Shown: positions 30,566-40,915 of the stretch, in pieces
Layout of the letters: each line of letters starts with the position of its first letter
Position numbering within the stretch: the first letter of the stretch is position 1
DNA from: Coptis chinensis
Lineage: Eukaryota; Streptophyta; Magnoliopsida; Ranunculales; Ranunculaceae
DNA: 64,000 bases
Direction of reading: 5' to 3'
Assembly: GCA_015680905.1 (NCBI GenBank)
Contig: CM027381.1
Location: 85,647,501 to 85,711,500 of the forward strand
Notes under the pieces: generated by a model
Seen by the model: only the letters and a program-made list of their open reading frames with translations
Told to the model about the DNA's origin: nothing
Databases searched by the model: none
Translations under genes and position numbers: made by a program

Positions 30566-32808
30566 TATGGCACTGATACTGTCACACCACTGTGTTGGGG
30601 GATCCTTTAGATAAACTTTCAAAACTGATAATATTAAGCACAACCAGTATAAATCTGCTGCGGTATGTGCAAGCGATCGATATTCAGACTTGGTTAAAGA
30701 TATCGCAACTGGTTGATTGTTTTTTAGCTGAACATGCTATAGGGCAGTTTCCTAGAAATACACAAAATCCACTAGTAGACCCCCTAACAGATGGTGATCC
30801 AGCCCAATCTGCATCTGAGTAGGCAGTGAGAGACATGGGTACTTTTGTGAAACATACACCTTGATTTAAAGTACTCTTGACATATCTCAATATCCTTTTG
30901 ACTGCAAAGAAGTGTGAATTCTAGGAGAGTGCATGTACTGGGATACTTGATTCACAGCAAAGGCCATATCTGGTCTGGTCCAAACAAGATATTGAAGACC
31001 ACCAACAAGTGATCTATAGAGTGTAGGATCGTCAAATAATTCACCAGAAGTAGAGTCTAATTTAGTTCCACTAGGACAAGGCGTGGAAATAGTTTTGGCT
31101 CCCTCCATGTTTGCCTTTTGTAACAATTCAAGTGCATATTTAGATTGACACAGGAAGAGTTGCTTTGATGATCTGTGAACTTCAAGACCCTGGAAAAAGT
31201 GAAGATCACCAAGGTCTTTCATAGGAAACTTTTGACTACATTGGGAAATGACATTTTGAATGAGGGAAGATGAATTTTCTGTGATGATCATCAACATAGA
31301 CAACGATAATGACAATGTGAGAGCCAGTTATCATTAAAAACAAACAACTATCAGCCTTGGATGTTTCAAAGTTGAGATCAACTAGAACTTGAACTAACTC
31401 AGGATACTAAGCCCTAGGAGCTTGCTTCAAACCATATAAAGATTTTTGAAGTTTACAAACATGATTTGGTTTAGTAGGATCAACGAAACCAGGTGTTTGA
31501 ACCATATAAACAGTTTCTTTTAGATGACCACGAAGAAAGGCATTACTCACATCAAGTTGTTTGATAGCCCAGTCACGTTGGAAAGCAAGGGCAAGAACAA
31601 TTCTGATGGTTGCTGGTTTGACAACAGGGCTAAAAATGTCAGTAAAATCAACACCAGGTTGTTGGTGAAAGCCTTTGGCAACAAGCCTGGCTTTGTGCTT
31701 ATCCGGAGAACCATCATCATTTAGTTTGAGTCTAAACACCCATTTAGACCCTGGAAGATTATATTCTGATGAGTAGGGTACTAAAATCCAAGTACCATTC
31801 TTTTGTAAGGCATTAAACTCTTCACTCATAGCCTTTCTCCAATTTTCATCCTTTACTTCTTGAGTATAACAAGTGGGTGTTATGGGAATATTTGCAAGAG
31901 AAGAATGAAGTGCTTGAATAGGATGTTTGGTGGCAAAAATTGTTTAGGCTTGAAAATTCCATTTTTGGATCTAGTGGTCATCTTGTGAGTGAGATTACAT
32001 TCTTGAATGACAGTTCTGGATCTTGTATTCATAGGATGAGATTAATATTGGTGTTGTGATTGAATTAATGGATGAGATGGTTGAGATCTATGATATTGAT
32101 TAGGTTGTGATTGAGTGGGAGAGGAAGTTGAGTTTGAATGAGATGAAGAATTTGACTAAGTTTCAGAGTGAACATGAGAAGTTGAGTTTGATGATTGAGA
32201 TAAAGTATGAGAACTAGAACTGTGTGGTGCAGGTGATGTAGGAGGAGGGGGAGGAGGAGGAGATGAGTTAGTTTGAAAAATGGATCAAAAGTTGGAACAA
32301 GAGTATCACTGGATTTAGATATAGAAGAATGTGAAGGAGTTGAAAACTGGTGTTTAAAAGGACAGTTTTTCTCATCAAATATGACGTGCCTAGAGACATA
32401 TGCTCTACCAGTATTAGGATCCAAGCACCTATATCCAGTATGATTTAAACTATAACCAATAAAAATACAAAGTTTACTTCTAGGTTGCAGTTTATTGGAA
32501 GTGTATGGTCTAAGCCAGGGGAAACTTACACAACCATAGGCTTTTAGAAATTTATAGTTAGGAGCTTGGTGAAAGAGAAGTTCCCAAGGAGAGATGTACT
32601 TTAAGGCTTTAGCAGGAAGTCTATTAATAAGGACAGGTTTGAAAGACATCCACCTAAAATTTTTCAGGTAAACCACTGAGAAAGAAGAGTTCTAGACAAA
32701 TCAACTACATGTCTATGTTTTCTTTCAGCAACCACCCCTTTTTGCTCTGGGGTGTGAACACAAGGGAATTGATGAGTAATATAGTGGTTATACGGGTCCA
32801 ACAACTTC

Positions 32809-33030
32809 TTGGTGGCGAAACAGCCCTTCGGGGAGTATGAAACAAAGACAACCATGCAAACTACTGATGCTGGTGCTCGGGCTTATCATATATATGGTGG
32901 TGCTTCCACCCTGGCTCAGGATCTAATGCAAAAGTGGGTCTCCGAGTGGAAAGATAGTGGATCATGTGGGTTGAGGATAGAAATATCAAGCGGGTTTTTG
33001 AGTTGGGATACAGCAACCTGCCCAAGTTAA
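32809..33030 (+). CDS. Reading frame at the left edge of the numt, unrecognised
   Basis: A 73-codon frame containing FGEYETKTTMQTTDAGARAY and IYGGASTLAQDLMQKWVSEW. The composition looks protein-like and the first residues run across the junction, so the true N-terminus is missing. GASTLAQ-LMQKW faintly recalls phosphate-binding-protein signatures, but that is too weak to name it. It may be an exon of a nuclear gene once copied into mitochondrial DNA, or a mitochondrial hypothetical frame. Confidence 0.35.
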   Translation: MVAKQPFGEYETKTTMQTTDAGARAYHIYGGASTLAQDLMQKWVSEWKDSGSCGLRIEISSGFLSWDTATCPS

Positions 33031-33072
33031 TCATCTCCCAATGGTTTGGGCGATGGGCTCATTCTCACCTCG

Positions 33073-33351
33073 TTAAAGTCTGAGCAGGCTTGTAGTCACT
33101 CTCTTGCCCATGTCAACAGATAATTGTTGGGCATTCCAGCCAAGGACTTGAAGTATCGTAGCGAGTGTCTGGGTATTCGATAGAACCACTCCCATCGCGA
33201 GGCCTACTAGGCCTTTTGGAAATCGCGTTAGTGCTGCGCAGCGAGCCAGGGAAGATGCTGATAAAATGCCAATAGCCGCATTAATTTCCTCAGCAGCTTC
33301 TACGGCATAAGCTTTAAAGAAGAGAGCTATCAACGCTAATAAACATTTCAT
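33073..33351 (-). CDS. Hydrophobic mitochondrial-type frame, unrecognised
   Basis: A 92-codon frame starting with a true ATG and a signal-like or membrane segment (MKCLLALIALFFKAYAVEAA), then an alanine/leucine-rich stretch with a second hydrophobic run (GLVGLAMGVVLSNTQTLATI). It lies in the numt, close to the chimeric frame at 33649-33993. Plant mitochondrial genomes are full of lineage-specific frames of this kind. It is unlikely to be expressed in the nucleus. No homologue recognised. Confidence 0.35.
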   Translation of the reverse strand: MKCLLALIALFFKAYAVEAAEEINAAIGILSASSLARCAALTRFPKGLVGLAMGVVLSNTQTLATILQVLGWNAQQLSVDMGKRVTTSLLRL

Positions 33352-33648
33352 AAGATCAAAATTGTTTTTATTTATAGGTATAGGTAAAATTTTAAACAGT
33401 CATTTCCATCTTTTTCTGGCAAATCTAATCAAAGAACAATAACCTGAAAAATCCGTCCATACCTAACCTATGTCCAAAATTCAATGCGAGAGAAATAGTA
33501 AAATTTGTTGAAAATCTTGACTTAGCAGACCAGATTCCGTAAGATTTCTAAGAATTGTAAGAAGTTGTTCCAAGGATTCTGAATCCTGGTGGAGGTGGAG
33601 TGCGATGTCTTGAATACTCCGACCAGGGGGAAGAACAAAAGCATAATT

Positions 33649-33993
33649 CTAATATTGTTGGAGAAACTCTTCTATTTTGTTGTTAATTTGTTCCTTGATT
33701 GTATCCAAACATAGGTCTCCCAGCCTTTCGGCCATATTTTCATGATTTAAACCTCTCAAGCGCCCCGCACAAAAGATTATTAAAACTATTAGCGGAATAT
33801 AGGCAACTCCTACTATAGAAAAGATATCTGCTATCATAGAAGAAAGAAATGCCAGTAATTCAGGATTTATTGGAAGATTGAGAATCCATTTTTCCCTCCA
33901 TACAGAAAGCCTTCCAGTACGAGTAGTTAAAAACGAACTATGGGAGGTTGGTTGTTGACCAACAGAAAGCTTGGGAGAAAGATGCAAAAACAA
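33649..33993 (-). CDS. Chimeric mitochondrial-type frame running out of rrn18
   Basis: The open stretch begins within the 18S rRNA fragment (no ATG there; the first internal Met is in SSMIADIF) and passes into sequence of unknown origin: SVWREKWILNLPINPELLAF, then a membrane segment IVGVAYIPLIVLIIFCAGRL and a charged tail (MAERLGDLCLDTIKEQINNK). Fusions of a known mitochondrial gene piece to a membrane-spanning unknown frame are the usual build of cytoplasmic male sterility genes. That comparison is structural only; no known CMS protein is recognised. Confidence 0.4.
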   Translation of the reverse strand: MFLHLSPKLSVGQQPTSHSSFLTTRTGRLSVWREKWILNLPINPELLAFLSSMIADIFSIVGVAYIPLIVLIIFCAGRLRGLNHENMAERLGDLCLDTIKEQINNKIEEFLQQY

Positions 33994-34049
33994 CGTTCGA
34001 CTTGCATGTGTTAAGCATATAGCTAGCGTTCCTTCTGAGCCAGGATCAT
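33987..34049 (-). pseudogene. rrn18: 5' end of mitochondrial 18S rRNA (fragment)
   Basis: Minus strand reads TGATCCTGGCTCAGAAGGAA, then CGCTAGCTATATGCTTAACA and CATGCAAGTCGAACGTTG. This is the universal start of small-subunit rRNA, and the GCTAGCTATATGCTTAACAC variant is that of plant mitochondria. Only about 63 bp remain before unrelated sequence begins. It anchors the whole segment as mitochondrial in origin. Confidence 0.85.
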
Positions 34050-37000
34050 ACTCAAAAGAAGAGTTTGATTGGTGAACCGTTTCCTTTCTTTCTTCTCTTA
34101 TGATATGATTTTCGCTACTTTGTTTATTTCGCCGACGGAGTGCTTCGTTGATTCAGTCTGCTCTGCACCTAGACGAGAAGGACTTTTATGATATGACACA
34201 GGTCGAGGTCGAAATAGGGTGTATTTATTGTATTTCCCTCCTCACCGTAAGCTGCCTTGTCCCCCCTCAACTATAAAAAAGATACACATACCATGGACTC
34301 TGGCCTAAGGGCCTTCGTCCCCGCGCAATTCAGCTCTTCCGTAGCGGTAAGGAACCACCACTAGATTCTGGCTCTGAGGCGGAATTGGCATCGTGCTGCC
34401 AGAGGAAAGCGAATGTACGAGAGTAGCTTCCAACCCCTGCTTAGAAATAGAAAGCGAAAGGAAAGAGAAGAGCATATAGAGGAAGAAAATGAGATGAAAG
34501 TACGGAAATACGGACATGAGCCCGCACAAACAAGCTTTCAGGCCTAAAGAGATAGGCCCACCCTTTTTCTAGAACTGTTCGGAAGAACAGATAGGAGAAA
34601 GCCGATCAACAGGCTACACCACTTCTCGAGATCTCGCTTAGTCTTTGTTTGAATAGAGCCGCCAGATTAAGCTGTGCCGGAATGATCTTGCCGTGCCGCT
34701 ATTACCCTACACGAAGAGAGTAGATGTGAAAACCGAAAGAAAGGTAATGGGATACTCTATCGCTACAGATTACCGACGCCTGCCAAAGGACGAATGGACT
34801 GAAGCTCCACCCCTACTTACCTCAGAAACGTCTGAATGAAGCCTCTACGCCAGCTTAGCTGCCGGGCCTTGATTGCCGACAAAAGATCCAGAGACTAGGG
34901 AGAAAGCTACGGGAATGGAATGAAATATCAGACAGAATAGGCATCCATTAGCTCTGTCCCTTCGCAATCTCGATCCTCGCAATGCTCTGCAACCCGAGGG
35001 TGACGAACTAGATATGGTAGATCCCTAGCTAAGGGGGACTTCCTCTTATCACGACTAATTGCATGACTAAGCCGAAAGGAGATATCCGATTGGAGAGTCA
35101 ATGTGGGAGCTTAAGGTAAGGTGAGAATAAGCTCTTCATCTGATCTTGCTAGGCTAGAAATTGAATAATCGATTAAAGTTAAAGAAAGTAGCTCGGATGA
35201 AAGCTCTCCCACCTTCGTAATGTAGTAGCTATCCTTCCTAGTATTTTCCTTGTCGAGCGGAGGAAGCGGCAAAGAATTGTGTTAAAGCCTCTCTTCCTAT
35301 GATTATGGAACTCTGTCTGAAAGAGTTTTGCCCCTAGTTTACTACTAGCAGGCTTGACTTGATGGTCACTGAAAGGCCCTGATGGTCACTCGTCACTCTC
35401 CCCTCGCTCCTGAACCCAGTTTTTTTCGCCCTTTGTCGTTGGGGCATCTTCCTCAGTCTCGTTAACCGATTCACTTTCACTCACCGTCTCGTTACCACAC
35501 TAGCTTGAATAGCCAGGCATTTACCTTGGAATGGCGGACTGAACGCCAAACCTTCAAACCATTACAAAGGGGCTCCCCTGTTTGCTTTCGCTTAGCTTTA
35601 TCTTATAAGTCTTGCTAGGAGAATTCATAAAACCTTGCTTATCCTTCTGATGAGCAAGCTTTCCTCTAACTAAGTTAGACTGCCTCTTACGAGCAGGTAA
35701 CCCACCTTCTAAACCATGCCCCACTAGACTTTCTTCTGAGCCAGCTTAACCCTTTAGTGGTTACCCTTTAGTTACTTCTAAAAAATCCTAACCCCATGGA
35801 TCTATTCTATTAGCGGTTATAGTAACAGTAAGGATGGAATAAGTAGAAACATTACTCTTTCAGTTGTTGATTAAAGTGAGCCTGAACGCACTTCATAAGT
35901 CTTGGTTACTTGTTGCTGTTTCAGCCTATTCCCCATAAGAGAACCATATCCCGAGCCTTGCTTATACAGTTTAATTACCCCCGACCTAGATACAAGCACG
36001 TTGAGCTTTTCCTGGGAGTATGGCATGGGCAATCTTGTGAAATCACCTGATTTGAGTCTTGATGTCCATCCATCCCCCACAGTGGATTTTTTTTCCCTTT
36101 ATAGCTTGTGATTGAGTTTGGCATTTGATTAATGAAGTGATTGGGCATTTCACTAGCACCTTCACCCAACCACCGGGGATGATTTCACCGAGGATTCTGG
36201 CCTCCTTGAATTGAATTGCTCAGGAACGGCTACAAAATCGCACACTCGAGTCTTCGGTCTTATGGCATCAGCTTGGTGAGTCTCCCTTTTGATACTCACC
36301 CGCCTAGAATAGAATGACATTTCACCATAATCTTTGGGCAGGAGGCTTCGGTCATACTACGACTCGGGCACTCACTCTCTCTCCTGAGCTTGAAAGAGAG
36401 ACCTAGGTGTCAAAGGCACTCCAACTTGCTTAATATAACAAAACAAGTGAAAAAGGGAATCCAGTGCGTGACTTCCATTTAGATTAGTAGGGGTGAGTTC
36501 ACTCGGGTCTGGCACTTTCAGGTGGGCTAAAAAAGAGCCCCAAAGGAAGCGAAATAGGAAGAAAGGTTACGTGAAACTTAAGCTCTGCATAAGGCTAATC
36601 AAATTCTTGTTCATAAGCACTTACTTACCAAGGACGTTAATATATCTTCAAAACCACATGAGATAGGCACATACATCTTTTGCCATCAGTTGTAAACGAT
36701 GGAGCGGGAATATGACGGAAAGATGGTATAGGTCCACAATGGAAAGACTAAATCCAAGTAAGCTTTGTTAGGGGAACTTCCCTTATAGCCTTTCCCCGTG
36801 GAAGTACGATTTTCTTTGGTGAAAGGATAGCAGTCAAGCCACAAGAGAAGAGATCATTAACATCGACGCTTCCAAGATACAACCTAAAAGAGTAGGGAGT
36901 TCGGTCAGAGACTAGAAAAGTACGAAATCCTCCTTACTTTCCAGTCTTTTTCTGAAGTTCCTGATAGATTACTGTCAAATAGCTTCTTCTGCCGCTTCAT

Positions 37001-38913
37001 TGTAAGATCGGCATACGAAGGTGTCAGCACTAAGAAAGCAAATCGGACAATAACAATAGATCAGTACTAAGTTAGAAGCAAACTAAGCATCAGGCCCTAA
37101 GCCAACAAAATGGGATAGTACTGTAAGTGTCATCACTGAATCGGGTACATCTGGCTTGGTGGAAACTAGGTCCGCGTGTCAAAGAAAATCTCCGTTATTG
37201 AGTCCCCTCTAAGCAGGCTCAGGATATGGGCAGTGCATATGACAGGCGATCCTTCTTAATAGAGTACCAGACTTCTCACACGGCTATATGACCAAAGATC
37301 AGGTCTCCGACCCTTAGCTACTTTGAAACAACACATTTCACACTGAAAGGAAAAGCGCTTAACGATGCCATAGTCTGTACATGCCTGACTTATCCCTTAT
37401 TCAGGATTGGTTATTTTCTCATACCGAAACGAACTTAGTTTCTCTAATTCCAACTGGAGCGATGTTGGGAACTTGCACTCCTGATAACAAAAGCTGGATT
37501 CCTTCTTCTGTGAAGCGTATCTATTTGTTGGTTGATTGGCTTGTGGTGCTGCTCTAACCACGCTGTGGAGTTGAACCACAGTTCTTCCTTACCTTTCGTG
37601 GTGAAATTCCGCTTCCCTTTTTCATAGCTATTATGGAGGAACTGCTGCCCTCACTCAATTCAAATCTCGAAATCCCGATCTGGAAATGCTTATTATGGCA
37701 CCATAGGTCTTATGAGATCCACAATGCCATGATTGTATGGCCGAAGGAATAGAGTACGATTCGACCTTCGTTCTAGTCTTGAAAGTGGCAACCGCCCTCT
37801 ACAAAGTGGTCTTTGAAACGTTCTGTGAACCTAACAGAATTCTTATTTTCTTCGTTAAGTGAATAGTTTTAGTTTCATTTTGGGGTGGGGATATGCCGGA
37901 CAACAGCTCCACTGACCACCGATGGGGCTCCGGCAAGAAGCTTACTTTTTCTTGGATTGGTGTTGACTGTTTCTAAAAAGGAGCGATGCGTAGTCAGATC
38001 GCTGGCCCCTGTCGTTTGGTGGCTTCTGTGATAAGGGGATGGCTTCTCCGGAGCGACAAAGGACACACCCAATCAAACGATTGGTAAAACGGGTCTCCTT
38101 TGGTACCTCGGCCGAGTATATCCCGTACGGTTGTTTTCAAAAAGTAGTGCAATCGCATTCTATGAAGGAATTCATTCATAGATAGAGTAGAGAGAAATGG
38201 GAGAAAGCGGATTAGCCATGTTCTAACTCTTCGCCATCTGACTATCATAAGAGTCATTTCATCCCAGAGTCTCTGGCTGAGGGATATCTCGTTTAAGTGC
38301 CAGTTTCCTTTACTGTCGATGCAGGTGAGTTGGGCCTATTCTCGTCTCGAATAAGAGAGTACCTGGAGTACTAACATATAATCTTTCCTGTAGATATACA
38401 AGACTCCTTTTCCTTTCCAGTACTATTACTATTATAAGCCCCTATAACCAGGGAGTTTAACTAGAACCTAGATATAATCTCCGGAATCATAAGCTTCTAT
38501 CTCTAGCTATGCTTTTATGAGTGGATTTTAGAGTGCGGCATAGCTGTAAACTCCTGAATTTTAGGAAGGTTCTAACCTTAATGAAAAGGTAAGTTTGAAG
38601 AGAGATTAGGAGAAGTTCCCGAGTGTGAGTATCCAACCCCCTTTGGAAAGGATCTTTCTGCTTTTTAGTTTCCTAATATGTGTGTACATATTGATTGTAT
38701 CAGTACTACCAGTGAGCTAAGAGCTAACCCCTTTCTTTTCCTATGACGTTTTAATACTCATCCCTGAAAGTTAAATAGAGATAGAGAGAATCTATTAAGT
38801 TGGAAGGCGGAAAGAAGCACTGGCTAAGACTTTCATGGAGATGGGGCATACAGGGCAAGTGTACTAGCATATGAGTTTCCAGCTTTTGAATTAAGGTTTG
38901 TCAAACCCTACTT
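34050..38913. other. Numt interior, mitochondrial spacer-like
   Basis: About 4.9 kb without a recognisable standard mitochondrial gene, tRNA or intron. Short frames (34305-34529 minus, 35871-36169 minus, 37397-37579 minus, 37875-38257 minus) are noted but unassigned. Confidence 0.5.
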
Positions 38914-39348
38914 ATGAATTATACCACCTTTCAACAGGCTCTTTTACTATCTCTGTTAACTGGGTTTTCAGTATGGTGGATGTTAGTACCAGAGATACAA
39001 CTTGCAATTCCTAGGAATTCATTTTCTACGGAATATGCTCGCCTGTTCAAGGACGCTGCAGAGGGTAGGGTAAGAACGTTCGGCTTTCCACATTTCAATG
39101 GAGTGTTTCACGACCAACTTCAAAATGACTTTTCAAAAGAGAAGTTTCAAACGGAGATGAAACTTGAGTTGGCTATAATAAAAAACGAAGCACACGTTGC
39201 AATGAAGAAAGAAACTGAGCCTCTTCCTCCTACAGTCAAAACTCTCGCATTGGCTACTATGGTCGGTGCTATCCTTATTGCTGTATTATTGAATGAAACC
39301 GCTATACCTGATGTTAATCATATTCTAGAAAAGTTGAGAGACAGATAG
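38914..39348 (+). CDS. Two-membrane-span mitochondrial-type frame, unrecognised
   Basis: A 144-codon frame from a good ATG (MNYTTFQQALLLSLLTGFSV) with a hydrophobic N-terminal span (residues about 8-26), a soluble, charged middle (FKDAAEGRVRTFGFPHFNGV, then a Lys/Glu-rich helix LELAIIKNEAHVAMKKE) and a second span near 110-130 (TLALATMVGAILIAVLL) before a charged end (HILEKLRDR). It is the most convincing protein in the mitochondrial insert and its AT content is higher than its surroundings. It does not match any standard mitochondrial gene I can recall. It may be a lineage-specific or plasmid-borne mitochondrial gene, intact here only as a copy. Confidence 0.5.
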   Translation: MNYTTFQQALLLSLLTGFSVWWMLVPEIQLAIPRNSFSTEYARLFKDAAEGRVRTFGFPHFNGVFHDQLQNDFSKEKFQTEMKLELAIIKNEAHVAMKKETEPLPPTVKTLALATMVGAILIAVLLNETAIPDVNHILEKLRDR

Positions 39349-40896
39349 TTACACATTTTTAGGAGTAATAAGATAATGGAAAGTGATCATTTGAAGAGTG
39401 AAATAAGCCAGCTCATATCTTGATTTTTCGTATCAACTCCTTTTTTCTTGCTCTATTAGCTCATTTCGGATTGGATTTAGTTTGGGCTTATAGATAAAGA
39501 GATAATGGCCCTAGAATGAGGCCCCGGTAGCCACTATGGTACTGCCGTACTGGGGGAGAGGAAAGTGGGTATGTGGGTTCCTCTCACTAGAAGATAGACA
39601 TATTTCGGTTATTTCCGCGTTGCAAACTAATTGAAATCTTGTTTGATTGGTATTATGCTTAAAGCTATTATCACATTATATAGAATAAATGAAGTGAAAA
39701 AGAAAAGGTTATACTCCAGTAAGATTCTCTAAATAGAAGAAATCGTTTTTAGAAGGGAATGAAAGAGGGACGGAGGTCATATTCAGGTTGTGCCTAGCTG
39801 ACAGGAGAGGAGGTGCCTATGCCTAGAGGCTAGCTGACAGGTACCTAGCTGACAAGGCAGGCTCTTCAAGTCATTGTTAATTGGGGCAACCGGCTTAATG
39901 GCTTGCCAGCAGGTGTGACTGTTCCAAGTGGGGCTTGCACCGACTACTTCTACTTTGATTCCTCTTCCTTATCTTATGTGGCATCCGCACCCGGTGCAGA
40001 CTTAGAAGCGGACTTGGAAAATTCCTTCACGCGGACCTGGGCTCCCGTCCACCTAAATCGGAATCTTCATTTTCTAGGTAACAGCCAACCTAAATAGTAT
40101 GCTGCCAGGCCTGCCCGATCATAGGAATAGTGAAATCCTGCGATCGTCCTCTCCACTGCAACCATAACTGCACCACAAGGAAAGTCTGCTTAATAGGAAG
40201 CAACATCCACTTCCTCTTCAACCGCTTACAATGCTTCCGATTCTAGCTTTTCACCAGTGGCTTTCGATTATAAAACATCTCCAGCTGAGTTCTCCCATTA
40301 AGGCCGAGGTTTCACCCTATTTGATTATTCCAGGGTGTATTTGAATTACATTACCTTTATTTTGAAATAAAGAAATGATGAGCAAAGAAAGAGGAAGATC
40401 CACATTCCCAAGACCAACCCTGAGAGATCATTTCAAGAACTGGTCCAGTCCAAACGCGCGCTTCTAAAGGTATGATGAATAGGCGCAAAAAGCCATGCAA
40501 TCAGATAGGCAATCGATCCTTTTGAACTAAGGTTTTATCCACTAGTCACTAGGGCACGGTCAACATCTGGTTTTGTTAATCATCGTCTGCCCTTATCTGC
40601 TCCGGGCAATTATAACTGGTATTAAAAAAAGGCAATGCCAATTGAGTTCTTTAATCACATTTCCCGTGCGACTTTATATCGCAGGAGACATGCGACATAG
40701 AAATGCTTTTTTATTAATTCGATGGGTTTGACTCGAGGTAAACGTGAGCACCTAGTTTATTTCCATGGACTGACTAGGTAGGGTAGAATCAACTTCTAAC
40801 CTCCTTGTAAACACTGAAGGAACTGAATCGTAGCGTATGTGCTACGAGTACTGGCTGAACCTAAGTAAGGCCAAGAGGGACGTGTGAAGGCTGGAG
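39349..40896. other. Numt interior, right part
   Basis: Mitochondrial spacer-like sequence with TAGCTGACAGG repeated three times around 39796-39855. The frame at 39903-40097 has no recognised domain. Confidence 0.45.
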
Positions 40897-40915
40897 TGTG
40901 AAGACTCTTCACACG
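40897..40915. repeat. 19-bp palindrome at the numt/Copia junction
   Basis: GTGTGAAGACTCTTCACAC is a perfect palindrome around a central C, exactly where mitochondrial-type sequence gives way to Copia integrase sequence. Confidence 0.8.

Larger units (their letters stand above)
32800..40915. other. Mitochondrial DNA inserted in the nucleus (numt), about 8.1 kb
   Basis: Copia similarity stops near 32795 and resumes near 40917. Between them composition and style change to those of plant mitochondrial spacer DNA (balanced GC, many GAAAG/CTTTC runs), and the 5' end of mitochondrial rrn18 is present (33987-34049, minus). No complete standard mitochondrial gene was recognised. Four longer frames are listed separately. 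Others at 35871-36169, 37875-38257 and 39903-40097 may be mitochondrial hypothetical frames; the 37994-38257 minus frame (FLHRMRLHYFLKTTVRDI) is the most protein-like. The insert is flanked by nuclear transposon DNA on both sides, so it is an integrated copy. Edges are uncertain by 15-20 bp. Confidence 0.8.

Noticed and set aside
35871-36169. Overlapping frames on both strands in the mitochondrial insert
   Set aside because: Mutual shadows; neither resembles a mitochondrial gene known to me.
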